The notes: generated by a model not told the origin, from the letters alone. DNA of 64,000 bases from Chloroflexota bacterium (GCA_029548365.1 JAKPNN010000022.1:30911-94910); one strand, 5' to 3'; counted from the first letter of the stretch, positions 17,122-27,252 are shown. Translations and numbers: made by a program.

Positions 17122-19581
17122 TTAACCTGAATTTTTCCGCCGAGTCGTTTTTAGATTGGGCGTTGCTTCATGCAATGCAATCGGCAAGACTTCATCCATG
17201 TGCTTGACCGGGATTATTTCGACGTCTTTCAAGACCGGGTTGGGAATGTCATCCAGGTCTTTGGCATTCTTTTCAGGGATAATCACCTTTTTCAATCCAA
17301 CTCGATGTGCAGCCAACACTTTTTCCCTGATCCCACCAACAGGGAGAACCCGACCGCGCAAGGTGATCTCACCTGTCATCGCCACCATATGATCACTGGG
17401 CCTGCCGGTGAAGGCTGAGATCAGTGCTGTAGCAATCGTAATCCCGGCGCTGGGTCCATCTTTAGGAATGGCGCCCTCAGGGACATGCAGGTGAACGTCA
17501 ATATTTTCAAATATTTCACCGTCAATGTTCAGGGTTTCAGCCCTCGATTTGAGGTATGAAAGCGCTGCCTGGGCTGATTCTTGCATCACTTCCCCAATTT
17601 GACCGGTAATTTGCAAATTGCCCTTGCCATCAAGGATTAAAACCTCAACTGGCATTATTTCTCCACCATTTTCCGTCCATGCCAGGGCGGTCGCTACACC
17701 TGCCTCATCGCCGTCCTCAGCTTCGGTCTCAAAGAATTGCTGCGGTCCTAAAAAACGCCGGATCGCTGATGGTGTAATCTTCTTTGGAAATCGCTTTGTT
17801 TCAGTTTTCAAGCGGGCGATTTTCCGTAAAACACGTCCAACTTCACGTTCGAGATTGCGAACGCCCGCTTCAAAAGTGTATTCACGGATGATCTTCATCA
17901 ATGCCTGTTCAGAAAACTGAACACCCTCTTCATCAATCCCGGTCTCTTCAAGTTGTCTTGGAATAAGAAAGCGTTTGGCAATCTTAATTTTTTCATCTTC
18001 GATATACCCTGAAAATTCAATCACTTCCAACCGATCTAATAAAGCAGGTGGGATCGTACCCAGCGTGTTGGCAGTGGTAATAAAGATGACTTCTGAAAGG
18101 TCATAGTCTACCTCCAGGTAGTGATCGGAAAAGGCATCATTTTGTTCTGGATCTAACACCTCCAAAAGTGCGGAAGATGGGTCTCCTCTAAAATCCGTTC
18201 CTAATTTATCAATCTCATCCAGCATAAACAACGGGTTCAGTGTCCCGGAGCGGCGCATCGTTTGAATGATTCTGCCTGGCATCGCACCGATATAGGTTCG
18301 GCGATGCCCTCTGATCTCGGCTTCATCCCGCACTCCACCCAGGGACAATCTGACAAAATTGCGCCCCAGTGCACTGGCAATGGACTTACCCAGAGAAGTT
18401 TTTCCCGTACCGGGCGGGCCGACAAAACAGAGAATCGGCTGGTGTAAGCGCTTGGGTTTCAAGCTGCGAACGGCTATGTATTCTAGGATGCGGTCTTTGG
18501 CCATTTTTAAACCATAATGGTCTTTTTCCAACACCCGTGTTACATGCAAAACGTCCAGGTTGTCCTCAGTGGTTTCAGTCCATGGAAGCTCCACAATCCA
18601 ATCCAGGTAAGTGCGAATAATGCCCACTTCAGGAGCCAAAGGCGGCAATTGCTGCAATCGCTGTAATTCCCGGGTTGCCTGGGAAAAAACTGCTTCGGGA
18701 AGGTTCATTGCCTGGATCTTTTCTGCCAGCCCACGGATTTCTTGACCCCAGAGATCGTCTTCCCCCAGTTCCATCTGGATCGCTTTCATTTGTTCACGCA
18801 GATAATATTCCCGATGCGATCGATCAACTTCCGTTTTAACCTGGGTTTGAATCTCATCCTCGAGTTCCAATACTTCCAATTCTTCAGCCAAAATCTGGTT
18901 TACGGCCTTCAGTCGGTCAGCAGGATGGATGAGCCTCAACAGGTGCTTGCGTGTCTCGATTGTTAGCGGCATTGAGGTAGCAATCATATCCGCCAGCCAA
19001 CCCGGATCACTGATATTGATTGAAAAAAGGTGCGCTTCTTCAGGGAGGTTTTCATTTAGCGAAACACACCGCTCAAATAAATTTCGTGAAGTCCTCATCA
19101 TGGCAGTCAAATGACGAGTAATGCGGTAACTATCGTTAACCGGACGCACTTTCACAATGTAATAAGGTTCTCTTTGCACAATTTCTGCAATCTCAACTCG
19201 CCGGCGCCCTTGCACCAAAGCAGAATGCTCGCCGCCCAGTAAAGTGAGGATGCGTCCCACCGCAATATCCATTCCAATCGGCAAAAATCGTTCACGCCCA
19301 TCTTCAGGAGCATCATCATCGTAATATAACGCAATAACCGTCCTGTTATCCTCCTGGGCAGCTTCAATTGCCAGTGTCGATGCGTCGTCACTGAGAAATA
19401 CCGGTGAGATCATATGGGGGAACACCACTACATCTTCCAACACAATGGCCGGGCAGGTGAAAAAGCCATCTTCGTCCAATTCCCAGCTTAAAATACGGTA
19501 TAACTCCTCTGTCCTCTGGTGGATATTACCTATCAGATCATCGTGTTCGTCATCGTTGCGGTACCAATCGTCATTGTTCAT
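17122..19581 (-). CDS. lon: ATP-dependent protease Lon
   Basis: 819 residues from ATG 19581, chosen because GGAG lies 5 nt upstream; the longer open frame to 19641 would run into folC. An acidic N-terminus precedes the LAN substrate domain ('[12 protein letters not shown]'), then the AAA+ module with '[16 protein letters not shown]', 'MLDEIDKLG' and 'VIFITTANT', and the protease domain with Ser in '[10 protein letters not shown]' and the Lys downstream in 'REKVLAAHR'. Lon degrades misfolded and regulatory proteins in the cytoplasm. It lies 40 nt downstream of folC on the same strand. Confidence 0.96.
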   Translation of the reverse strand: MNNDDWYRNDDEHDDLIGNIHQRTEELYRILSWELDEDGFFTCPAIVLEDVVVFPHMISPVFLSDDASTLAIEAAQEDNRTVIALYYDDDAPEDGRERFLPIGMDIAVGRILTLLGGEHSALVQGRRRVEIAEIVQREPYYIVKVRPVNDSYRITRHLTAMMRTSRNLFERCVSLNENLPEEAHLFSINISDPGWLADMIATSMPLTIETRKHLLRLIHPADRLKAVNQILAEELEVLELEDEIQTQVKTEVDRSHREYYLREQMKAIQMELGEDDLWGQEIRGLAEKIQAMNLPEAVFSQATRELQRLQQLPPLAPEVGIIRTYLDWIVELPWTETTEDNLDVLHVTRVLEKDHYGLKMAKDRILEYIAVRSLKPKRLHQPILCFVGPPGTGKTSLGKSIASALGRNFVRLSLGGVRDEAEIRGHRRTYIGAMPGRIIQTMRRSGTLNPLFMLDEIDKLGTDFRGDPSSALLEVLDPEQNDAFSDHYLEVDYDLSEVIFITTANTLGTIPPALLDRLEVIEFSGYIEDEKIKIAKRFLIPRQLEETGIDEEGVQFSEQALMKIIREYTFEAGVRNLEREVGRVLRKIARLKTETKRFPKKITPSAIRRFLGPQQFFETEAEDGDEAGVATALAWTENGGEIMPVEVLILDGKGNLQITGQIGEVMQESAQAALSYLKSRAETLNIDGEIFENIDVHLHVPEGAIPKDGPSAGITIATALISAFTGRPSDHMVAMTGEITLRGRVLPVGGIREKVLAAHRVGLKKVIIPEKNAKDLDDIPNPVLKDVEIIPVKHMDEVLPIALHEATPNLKTTRRKNSG

Positions 19582-19621
19582 AAAAACTCCAAAGAATTGA
19601 AGTGCCCAATCGAAGTTGGTT

Positions 19622-21016
19622 TTACAAGTGATTGTTTTCAATATCGCGTTTCAAAGCTAAATATGTATCTCTGGCAGCTGCGGCGATAAATATACTGCCT
19701 GTCACCAATACCACCGATTCCTGCCCGGCTTCATCCAATGCTGCGGTCATTGCCTCTTCGAAGGGGAGGATAGCCTGTGCGGATCGACCAAAACGGTGGG
19801 CAAGCTGAACAATTTCCTGTGCATCAATAGAGCGTGGGTGTGTGGACTGAGTAGCGATCACCTTCCACACTCTTGGAAGCAGTTCCTGGAACATCCCCTC
19901 GATATCTTTATCTTCTGAAGCGCCAAAAACCAGCACTATTGGCAAACCCGGAAAATAGTCATCCATGGCTTTCCTTAAAATCAACGCTGAATAACGGTTA
20001 TGCGCTGAGTCAATCACCACGGTTGGATGATGGTCAAGGATTTCCATTCGCCCCGCCCATTGAACAGAAGCAAAGCCAGCACGATATGCCTTTTGGGTGA
20101 TTTGAACACCATATTTTTCCAGGGTCTTAAGGGTTGCAAAAGCGGTAGCAGCATTTTCAATCTGGTGAAATCCCAATAATGGGATTCTTAAGCGCATCGG
20201 ACTCCAAATGTCACGCCCTGCTGACTCGATAAACGTGTCTACCAATGGCTGTTCCTCAGGCGTCCATACCAAAAAAGCCTGTCCTTCCAGGCTGTGCGAG
20301 TCTGCTGCGTAAAGATAGTCTCTGCCCACTTGAATGACGGGGGCATTATTTTCCTGTGCAATCTCCTTCAACCTGAGAAGCGCTTCCATTTTCTGGGGCG
20401 CAATCACCACGGGAGTATTTAGTTTGATGATGCCGCCCTTCTCCCTGGCAATTTCAGAGAGCGTGTTCCCTAATATCTTTTCATGGTCGTAAGAGATTGA
20501 GGTGATTACAGAAATCATTGGAGAAACAACGTTTGTCGCATCCAACCGACCACCCAGCCCAACCTCAACGATGGCATAGTCGACGTTTACTTTCGAAAAG
20601 TAAACGAAGGCTAATGCCGTTGTTAACTCAAAGGTGGTTATTTCTGGAACCTGCGCCACGACCGATTTCAAGGTCTCGACAATCGTAACCAGTTCGGCTT
20701 TTGAGATGGTATCTCCATTGACCTGGATACGCTCAGCAAAATTCACCATGTGGGGTGAGGTGTATAACCCGGTTTTATATCCCTGTGTGTTGAGAACGCT
20801 GGCACACATTGCAGAAACCGAACCCTTCCCCTTGGTCCCAGCAATGTGGATGATCAGAAAGTCGTTTTGCGGGTTGTCCAGCAACTGCATTAATTTGTTC
20901 ATGCGGTCAAGATTGAATTTTTCAGCAGAATAACGAAAATTTCGTTTTAAGCTATAGTCGATATAACTATACAAAAAATCCAGTGCGGCCTCGTATTTTA
21001 AATCCACATCCGTCAT
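19622..21016 (-). CDS. folC: Folylpolyglutamate synthase / dihydrofolate synthase
   Basis: 464 residues from ATG 21016, which has TTAGGAG 8 nt upstream; the frame is open a little further to 21052. The Mur-ligase-type P-loop 'IAGTKGKGSVSAM', 'TSPHMVNFAERIQ', 'VEVGLGGRLDATNV' and 'ITSISYDHEKILG' are all present. FolC adds glutamate to folates and may also make dihydrofolate from dihydropteroate; one protein commonly does both in bacteria. It precedes lon in a two-gene unit. Confidence 0.95.
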   Translation of the reverse strand: MTDVDLKYEAALDFLYSYIDYSLKRNFRYSAEKFNLDRMNKLMQLLDNPQNDFLIIHIAGTKGKGSVSAMCASVLNTQGYKTGLYTSPHMVNFAERIQVNGDTISKAELVTIVETLKSVVAQVPEITTFELTTALAFVYFSKVNVDYAIVEVGLGGRLDATNVVSPMISVITSISYDHEKILGNTLSEIAREKGGIIKLNTPVVIAPQKMEALLRLKEIAQENNAPVIQVGRDYLYAADSHSLEGQAFLVWTPEEQPLVDTFIESAGRDIWSPMRLRIPLLGFHQIENAATAFATLKTLEKYGVQITQKAYRAGFASVQWAGRMEILDHHPTVVIDSAHNRYSALILRKAMDDYFPGLPIVLVFGASEDKDIEGMFQELLPRVWKVIATQSTHPRSIDAQEIVQLAHRFGRSAQAILPFEEAMTAALDEAGQESVVLVTGSIFIAAAARDTYLALKRDIENNHL

Positions 21017-21394
21017 TCTTATGCTCCTAATCAGGGGTTTGAGCCCCCACAATTACCAATAAATAAAAACCAAATTTGGACAAATTTCTGGCTAACCGAC
21101 TTCTAATATGCGAGTGGGTAATAAGAACCCTTCAGATGCTCATTCCTAAGAAAACTAATTAATAATTATCGAGCTTAAGTATACCTTGCCGCGATTTGTC
21201 GTACAATTATTGCAAACCTGGTCATGGTAAGGATTTAAAAAATCAGGTTTGTGCCAGGAAGGATAAGAATAAACCCGCCAACATCTTTGTCCATTCTCTT
21301 ATCAAAGCCTGGTAGATTTGGTAAGATAGAGTTAGTCTATTTTTGATTTATAAATGAATTTCATCGATTTCATTCCAAACCAAGGAAGGCACAT
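21017..21394. other. Intergenic region, folC to mreB
   Basis: 378 bp between divergent genes. It is AT-rich, with no open frame I can support and no clear hairpin. Promoters for folC and mreB must lie here, but I cannot assign convincing -35/-10 pairs. Confidence 0.5.
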
Positions 21395-22405
21395 GTGGCA
21401 AGACTTTCTCATGAATTAGGTATTGATTTAGGCACTTTGAACACCCGTATTGTCGAGGGTAAAGACATCCTCCTCCAGGAGCCCACCATTGTCGCCATTC
21501 TTCTTGATGAACTCAAACTGGTTGAGATTGGAAAATCAGCGCTTAATATGATGGGCAGGGTTCCTGAAAACATTGAGGTCATCCGGCCGATGCGCTTTGG
21601 TGTCATCGCTGAATACGAGATTACAGAAAATTTTTTACGCGAAATGGTGCGCATGGTGACCGGGCGCATGCTATTATTTCGCCCCAAACTGATGATCACA
21701 GTTCCTTTTGGCATCACCAGTGTGGAGCGGCGCGCCGTCTACGAAGCAGGTCTTGGCGCGGGCAGCCGCGATGTGCACCTGATCCAGCAACCTTTGGCTG
21801 GCGCCATTGGCATTGATCTACCAATTGGTGCACCCACCGGCAACATGATCATTTGCCTTGGCGGGGGAACTTCACAGGCAGCAGTGCTTGCCATGCACAG
21901 CCTGGTCTCTGCTGAAACTTCCCGTGTAGCCGGCCTTGAATTGGATGAAGCCATCATCAGCTTTGTGCGCCGTAAATTTGGCCTGATCATCGGACAGCCC
22001 ACCGCGGAACAACTCAAAATTCGAATCGGCGCCGCACTTCCGCAAGATAATCCGCAATCAATGCAAATCCAGGGGCAGGACCAGGTTTCAGGTTTACCCA
22101 GACCCGCCACAATCACAACAGATGATATTGTAGAAGCCTTACAAACACCGCTTGAAAACATTGCCGGAACAATTCGCCGGGTGTTAGAGAAAACTCCCCC
22201 TGAACTGATTTCCGATATCATCGATCGTGGTGTGGCTTTGTGCGGTGGTACCGCCCTTTTAGTCGGCATCGATCGATACCTCACTGCATCCCTGGGCATT
22301 CCTGCTTACCTTGTTGATAATCCCACCACCTGTATTGCCGAAGGCGCATCAAAAGCTTTTTCAATGATCGATGTCCTCTCCCGCAGCCTTCCATCCAAGA
22401 CTTAA
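21395..22405 (+). CDS. MreB-like actin homologue with substituted catalytic residues
   Basis: 336 residues, co-linear with MreB over its whole length: phosphate-1 loop 'GIDLGTLNTRI', 'ITVPFGITSVERRAV', 'GLPRPATI' and 'ALCGGTALLVGID'. The positions that matter for ATP hydrolysis differ: the usual 'EEP' motif with the catalytic glutamate is 'QQP' (131-133), and the phosphate-2 loop 'DIGGGTTE' reads CLGGGTSQ (154-161). MreB forms membrane filaments that guide cell-wall synthesis. No mreC or mreD follows. GTG start with AAGGAAGG 5 nt upstream. It may be a regulatory or structural paralogue rather than the main MreB. Confidence 0.88.
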   Translation: MARLSHELGIDLGTLNTRIVEGKDILLQEPTIVAILLDELKLVEIGKSALNMMGRVPENIEVIRPMRFGVIAEYEITENFLREMVRMVTGRMLLFRPKLMITVPFGITSVERRAVYEAGLGAGSRDVHLIQQPLAGAIGIDLPIGAPTGNMIICLGGGTSQAAVLAMHSLVSAETSRVAGLELDEAIISFVRRKFGLIIGQPTAEQLKIRIGAALPQDNPQSMQIQGQDQVSGLPRPATITTDDIVEALQTPLENIAGTIRRVLEKTPPELISDIIDRGVALCGGTALLVGIDRYLTASLGIPAYLVDNPTTCIAEGASKAFSMIDVLSRSLPSKT

Positions 22406-22423
22406 ACCTTGCCGATCATCAGT

Positions 22424-23254
22424 ATGACCCCAACAAACCTCACGCATCATTCAAATGTTGATCCTCGTCTAGATCAGTTAGGAAATAAATTGGAGAGCTA
22501 CCCGGTTCAAAACCAGGGATTGAAACGCTGGCTGACCATATTCCTGGGTGGGCTGACCGTCCTGGCTTCAATCGGTTTCACTGTTTTACTAGGCATAAAC
22601 ACCTGGACCAGGATCAATATCCATGGTCGGGCAATTCTTTTGAGCGTCATCCTTTACCCGGCAATTCTGTATGCAGGTATGTTAATTGCCGGTGCTCTGG
22701 CGATAAGCCTGGCGATCTTCTTTTGGCAGGATGGTGTTGATCTTTATGAAAAAGGACTGGTGCTTTACGCTGCGAAGCGCACGCACACCTGGATTTATGC
22801 GGATACCGTCCGGTTTGACAGTCATATCTCGCGAATCTCCTTTGGCGGCTCAACCGTCAGCCTGCGCGTGAAGATCATCCTGGAGGGTGCCGATCGTCAG
22901 CGGTTGGTAATTCGCAACCGGTATAGAAAAATTTCCGAACTGATTGAAAATCTACGCGGTAAAATTTTGCCAGAATTAATTAGAAAATACCAAGATCGCT
23001 TGTTTATGGGCGAAAGGCTGTATTTTCACAAACACCTGCAGGCGGATCAAAACGGAATATGCATCAAAAAATCTGTATTGCCCTACAATAAGATTACATT
23101 CTCCCTGCAAAACCAGTTTCTCACACTGCGCGAGAAAGCAAATCCAAAAAAAGTGTTATTAAAATTACATTGTCACCGGGTGGCAAATTTCGATGTACTG
23201 ATCGACCTTTTAGAAAACCCCCTTGGAGAAGACAGTCATTCTTCTTTTAGCTAA
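22424..23254 (+). CDS. DUF6585-like membrane protein
   Basis: About 276 residues; frame open from TTG 22409, 3 nt after the MreB-like gene. Two membrane helices (about 35-58 and 70-100) are followed by a cytoplasmic domain with 'DLYEKGLVLYAAKRTHTWIY', the pattern of DUF6585/PH-like proteins in which a Trp-rich strand follows a 'Y-x-x-G-L' motif. Two PH-like repeats seem possible (about 110-185 and 190-270). Function unknown. Its position directly behind an MreB homologue suggests a membrane partner for that protein; this is inference. Confidence 0.7.
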   Translation: MTPTNLTHHSNVDPRLDQLGNKLESYPVQNQGLKRWLTIFLGGLTVLASIGFTVLLGINTWTRINIHGRAILLSVILYPAILYAGMLIAGALAISLAIFFWQDGVDLYEKGLVLYAAKRTHTWIYADTVRFDSHISRISFGGSTVSLRVKIILEGADRQRLVIRNRYRKISELIENLRGKILPELIRKYQDRLFMGERLYFHKHLQADQNGICIKKSVLPYNKITFSLQNQFLTLREKANPKKVLLKLHCHRVANFDVLIDLLENPLGEDSHSSFS

Positions 23255-23541
23255 AGAGCATCTGTTGAAGGATTAAAACAGGGTCGATCTGTTCAAAAAA
23301 ACCATTTGGGGCAAATTTAATCTCGCAGGTGTATAGTTGAAAATGCCTTTGATCCCCGCCTGCACTAATTCATCAACAACGGGTTGTGCAGCTACTCCCA
23401 GCAGCGCCAATTCGTTCCAACCTGTTCTGCCAGGAATTCTGACGAAACGGTATGCAAGCCTGCTTTGGCCATCAGATTCAACGCCTGCAAACAGCGTGGC
23501 AATCTGTTAATAACAGATCTGGGGACAAATCCATCATTCAT
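23247..23541 (-). pseudogene. rex: Remnant of rex (redox-sensing repressor) with the NAD domain deleted
   Basis: Read on the minus strand, 23541-23400 encodes the Rex DNA-binding start ('SVINRLPRCLQALNLMAKAG', 'HTVSSEFLAEQVG'). It passes straight into another frame that encodes the Rex C-terminus ('DELVQAGIKGIFNYTPARLN', 'LPQMVF'), and a second frameshift gives 'FEQIDPVLILQQML' then stop. Intact Rex has about 210 residues; here only about 45 from each end remain, so the Rossmann domain that senses NADH/NAD is gone. Frames and stops exclude a working protein. The 3' end touches the stop of the DUF6585-like gene. Confidence 0.8.
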
Positions 23542-23733
23542 ATTGGGCAATCTTGTTGCCAAGGGTAATATCACCGCAATAGGCAACAAATCCTCGCTAA
23601 TTATATGCTAAGATAAGGGTTGTCAAAGCTGGTTGTTCTCTTACAGTGAAATACCTGTGATAATCTCAGGATTAATCAATCAAGATGCGTTAAAATAAGT
23701 CATATCAATGAATCGACTACCAAAGGAGATGCT

Positions 23734-24102
23734 ATGCGCGCTGGAAAGATTATCGCCTTTATTACTGCTGGAATATTTATCATCTTTTCCTTCCTGTTCA
23801 TCCTGGGCGGGTTCAGCCCCGCGGGACAAACTGCCTGGATTTTGATCGGCCTGGTCGGCATGGTCATCGGTTTTGGCTTGATTTTTATCGGCACCAAACT
23901 CAGTCCCCCGCAAAAAGCCGGTGACCAGGTTGTCAACCTGAATATTGACCTGCCCGGTCAGGTCGGGATGGATACGATCAAATGTCAGTCCTGCGGCGGC
24001 CCAATTACGTCTAAGGATGTAAAAATGATTGCCGGCGCTCCGGTGGTGGAGTGTCCGCATTGTTCGACAACTTACCAGTTAACCGAAGAACCCAAATGGT
24101 GA
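23734..24102 (+). CDS. Two-helix membrane protein with C-terminal zinc ribbon
   Basis: 122 residues. Two membrane helices (about 6-26 and 34-54) are followed by a cytoplasmic tail with 'CQSCGG' and, 23 residues later, 'CPHC', a plausible four-cysteine zinc ribbon. AAAGGAGAT lies 7 nt before the ATG. The stop is 3 nt before the start of the Cys-Ala-tail protein, so this is the first gene of the five-gene operon. A role in assembly or presentation of the next protein is possible but not shown by sequence. Confidence 0.8.
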   Translation: MRAGKIIAFITAGIFIIFSFLFILGGFSPAGQTAWILIGLVGMVIGFGLIFIGTKLSPPQKAGDQVVNLNIDLPGQVGMDTIKCQSCGGPITSKDVKMIAGAPVVECPHCSTTYQLTEEPKW

Positions 24103-24105
24103 CCT

Positions 24106-25854
24106 ATGAAAAGAATTATTAAGCTGGCCCTTTTTTTTACCCTGATCTCGCAGTTTGTTTTCCCTGCATCAGTTTCCGCCCAAGACTATCGATTTGAAGT
24201 CACGGTGATGGAAGTGGAAGCTTATGTTGAAGACGATGGTTCTCTTTCGCTGTGGTATTACATCCAATTTCAAAACAGTGCTAATGCTGACCCGATCGAT
24301 TTTGTTGATATCGGTATGCCGTCTTCCTCATATAACCTGGCTTCAATCCAGGCAGAAATTGATGGTAAGACAATCAATAAAATTGAAAGCTCGCCTTATG
24401 TGCCCAATGGGTTTGCCCTTGCGCTTGAAAGCGATTCGATTCCGCCAGGCCAATCCGGCCTGGTTACCGTCTGGGTCCCGGGTGTCAGCAACGTGCTCTC
24501 TAAATATGATGGCGGTGACCGGGAAGATTACACCAATTTCCAGTTCACTCCCAACTGGTTTGATGCAAATTATGAGCGTAGCACCCAAACCCATTACCGG
24601 ATGACCATCATCCTGCCGCCCGGTGTGGGTGATGACGAAGGCGTCTACTACACCCCGCAGGGCTGGCCTGGAGATTCTTCACCCGATGATACCGGCAGAA
24701 CTGAGGCCGAGGAACGGGTGTACTATTCATGGTTTACAACCAACGCCAATGTGCACACCCGATATCTCTTTGGCGCCGCTTTCCCCAGCCGGTTGGTTCC
24801 TGAGGATAAATTAATCACCGAACCACCTCAAGATACGACGCCGGGTATTATCAGGGAGCCGCTGGGGTTTCTACCGTCATTTTTCGCACTCATCAGTAAC
24901 AACTTATGCTGCTGTGGAATGGGCACATTCTTCATCGGCATGTTCGGCTTTGTGTTTTACCAGGCAACCTTTGGCGCCAACAAACGCAAGATGGCTTACC
25001 TCCCACCGAAGATGAAAATCGAGGGCAATGGTATCAAACGTGGTCTCACCGCGGTTGAAGCAGCGATCCTAATGGAACAGCCCATGGATAAAATTTTCAC
25101 CATGATCCTGTTCGGTGTGCTTAAAAAAGAGGCCGCGACAGTCGTCAAAGAAGATCCCCTCGAGGTTATCACCAGCCAACCCCTTCCGGAGGGTTTGCAT
25201 GCCTACGAAACTGACTTTTTAGAGGCGATCGCGCAAAGCGGAGTACAACGCAGAACAGCCATGCAAAATTTGATGGTGACCTTGGTCAAGAGTGTTTCGG
25301 CAAAAATGAAGGGCTTCAGCCATAAAGAGACCGTTGCCTATTACAAAGACATTATGCAAAGGGCATGGAAAATGGTTGAGGAATCCGATACACCCGAAGT
25401 TAAAAGTGAACGCTACAACCAGACCATGGAATGGACCATGCTCGATGACCAATATCAGGAGCGCACCAGGCGTACTTTTACAACCGGCCCGGTCTTCGTC
25501 CCTGTATGGTGGCCTCGTTACTCGCCTTCCTATCGCCGCAGCATCGGCGGCACAACTTCCAACCCGGTTCCGGCGCAAACAACAGCATCTGGCGGAGGAA
25601 AAGTCTCGTTGCCCAATATCCCGGGTTCAAATTTTGCTGCTAATGTCATTAACGGCGCTACCGCGATGTCCGCCGGGGTGATCGGTAACCTGTCCTCCTT
25701 CACCAATGGCATTACCACTCGCACCAACCCGATACCGGTCAGCAGATCATCCGGATCCGGCGGCTTTCGTGGCGGGGGCGGCGGCGGTAGTTCCTGTGCT
25801 TGTGCCTGTGCCTGTGCTGGCTGTGCCTGTGCTTGTGCGGGCGGTGGACGCTAA
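24106..25854 (+). CDS. Membrane-anchored DUF2207-like protein with Cys-Ala repeat tail
   Basis: 582 residues. A Sec signal peptide (1-25, cleavage after VSA) is followed by an extracytoplasmic beta-rich domain (about 26-255), one membrane helix (about 262-286, containing a CCC cluster) ending in 'GANKRK', then a cytoplasmic domain (about 290-460) resembling the DUF2207 C-terminal part ('GLTAVEAAILMEQPMDKIFT'). A Pro/Gly/Ser-rich stretch leads to GGGGGG and a terminal tail of alternating Cys and Ala with seven cysteines (564-578), ending GGGR. By the positive-inside rule the tail is in the cytoplasm. The next genes encode an RRE-radical SAM-SPASM enzyme, an inactive paralogue and a methyltransferase, so this protein is the probable substrate. 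Confidence 0.82.
   Translation: MKRIIKLALFFTLISQFVFPASVSAQDYRFEVTVMEVEAYVEDDGSLSLWYYIQFQNSANADPIDFVDIGMPSSSYNLASIQAEIDGKTINKIESSPYVPNGFALALESDSIPPGQSGLVTVWVPGVSNVLSKYDGGDREDYTNFQFTPNWFDANYERSTQTHYRMTIILPPGVGDDEGVYYTPQGWPGDSSPDDTGRTEAEERVYYSWFTTNANVHTRYLFGAAFPSRLVPEDKLITEPPQDTTPGIIREPLGFLPSFFALISNNLCCCGMGTFFIGMFGFVFYQATFGANKRKMAYLPPKMKIEGNGIKRGLTAVEAAILMEQPMDKIFTMILFGVLKKEAATVVKEDPLEVITSQPLPEGLHAYETDFLEAIAQSGVQRRTAMQNLMVTLVKSVSAKMKGFSHKETVAYYKDIMQRAWKMVEESDTPEVKSERYNQTMEWTMLDDQYQERTRRTFTTGPVFVPVWWPRYSPSYRRSIGGTTSNPVPAQTTASGGGKVSLPNIPGSNFAANVINGATAMSAGVIGNLSSFTNGITTRTNPIPVSRSSGSGGFRGGGGGGSSCACACACAGCACACAGGGR
25795..25851 (+). repeat. Cys-Ala dipeptide repeat, candidate modification site
   Basis: Codons 564-582 read (CA)4-G-(CA)3-GGGR. 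Cys is TGT throughout, while Ala uses GCT, GCC and GCG, so the repeat is partly diversified at silent positions rather than a pure DNA microsatellite. Confidence 0.85.
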
Positions 25855-25878
25855 GAGTATCAAGCAAAATGAAATTAG

Positions 25879-27252
25879 ATGATGAACGCTTTAAACAACG
25901 CGATTGACAAGTTCAGCCAGTTATTAAAAAAAGGGTTTACCCCCACTCCCGGCCTGCATCATTATCTTCGTGAGGAAGAATATGGCAAAGTTCGTCTTCA
26001 CCTCAGAATAGACGCCGATGGAAGCGGTTTGTTAATTGCGAATGCGAACCGGGTTGTCCATCTCAACCCTTCAGCTGCGTTGATAGCATACCTTCACCTT
26101 GAAGGTCATACGCCTGAACATGCTGCACGCATTTTGCGTCGCCAGTTTAAGGTATCAAGATTAAATGCACTTCAGGACATTTTTGAATTCACGTCACAAT
26201 TGGAAGACCTGGTCAATCCCAATGGCGACTGCCCGATCTGCGAGCTGAACCTGGAAACAACGCCACCGTTCAAAGCGACTCCCAGCGCTCCCTACCGGAT
26301 GGATCTGGCGCTCACCTATCGATGTAATAACGACTGCCACCACTGTTACAACGCCCGAGCCCGCAACTACCCCGAATTGACCGTAGAGACATGGCGGAAA
26401 ATCATAGATCAAATTTGGGATCTGGGAATCCCTCATATTGTGTTCACCGGCGGAGAACCAACTTTATACCAGGGCTTGCCCGAATTGGTAGCCTATGCCG
26501 AAGAGAAGGGCTTGATTACCGGCCTGAATACTAATGGGCGAAAACTGGCGGATCAATCTTACCTGGCAGAACTGGTTGCAGCCGGCCTCGACCATGTGCA
26601 AATTACCTTCGAATCCCACGATCCCAATATCCACAACCAGATGGTTGTTGCAAAGGATGCCTGGTCTCAAACTGTGGCAGGCATTAAGAATGTGCTGTCC
26701 ACACCCTTATACGTGATGACCAACACCACCCTGTTGACACACAACGCTCCAACCATCGATGCCACCCTGATCTTTCTGGCTCATCTTGGCGTACCAACCG
26801 TGGGTCTGAACGCCCTGATTTATTCAGGAAAAGGTGAAACCGTAGATAGTGGCTTAAAAGAAATTGAGCTGCCGCCGTTACTGGAAAGCGCTCGCCAAAT
26901 CACCCAATCCCACGGTCAACGGCTGATCTGGTATACGCCTACACAGTATTGTCATTTCAATCCCCTTCAGCTCGATCTGGGAATCAAAGGTTGCACGGCC
27001 GCCCTGTATAACATGTGTATTGAATCCAACGGTGATGTGATCCCCTGCCAATCCTATTACCAGTCTCTGGGAAATTTCCTGGAAAACACCTGGCAAGAAA
27101 TTTGGGAGCACCCCCTGGCTGTGCAACTGCGAAACCGGCAGGATATCCCCGAGGGATGCCAAAACTGCGATTTTTTACCGGAATGTGGCGGAGGATGCCC
27201 GCTTGCTCGCCAGCATCAATCCATTCATCCCATCAAATACCCGCTCTTTTAG
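25879..27252 (+). CDS. PqqD-like (RRE) / radical SAM / SPASM maturase
   Basis: 457 residues in three parts. About 20-115 looks like a PqqD-type RiPP recognition element ('VVHLNPSAALIAYLHLEG', 'AARILRRQFKVS'). The radical SAM barrel carries the 4Fe-4S motif C149-x3-C153-x2-C156 ('CNNDCHHCYN') and 'FTGGEPTL'. The C-terminal SPASM domain has 'GCTAALYNMC', 'GDVIPCQSYY', 'GCQNCDFLPECGGGCPL', enough cysteines for auxiliary clusters. Such enzymes install thioether or other crosslinks in ribosomal peptides. The gene starts 24 nt after the Cys-Ala-tail protein, its likely substrate. No strong ribosome site is visible, consistent with coupling to the upstream gene. Confidence 0.88.
   Translation: MMNALNNAIDKFSQLLKKGFTPTPGLHHYLREEEYGKVRLHLRIDADGSGLLIANANRVVHLNPSAALIAYLHLEGHTPEHAARILRRQFKVSRLNALQDIFEFTSQLEDLVNPNGDCPICELNLETTPPFKATPSAPYRMDLALTYRCNNDCHHCYNARARNYPELTVETWRKIIDQIWDLGIPHIVFTGGEPTLYQGLPELVAYAEEKGLITGLNTNGRKLADQSYLAELVAAGLDHVQITFESHDPNIHNQMVVAKDAWSQTVAGIKNVLSTPLYVMTNTTLLTHNAPTIDATLIFLAHLGVPTVGLNALIYSGKGETVDSGLKEIELPPLLESARQITQSHGQRLIWYTPTQYCHFNPLQLDLGIKGCTAALYNMCIESNGDVIPCQSYYQSLGNFLENTWQEIWEHPLAVQLRNRQDIPEGCQNCDFLPECGGGCPLARQHQSIHPIKYPLF

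Noticed and set aside
25795..25851. Cys-Ala tail as an artefact of a DNA microsatellite
   Set aside because: Ala codons vary among GCT, GCC and GCG, and the tail is followed by modification-type genes, so selection on the peptide is more likely.
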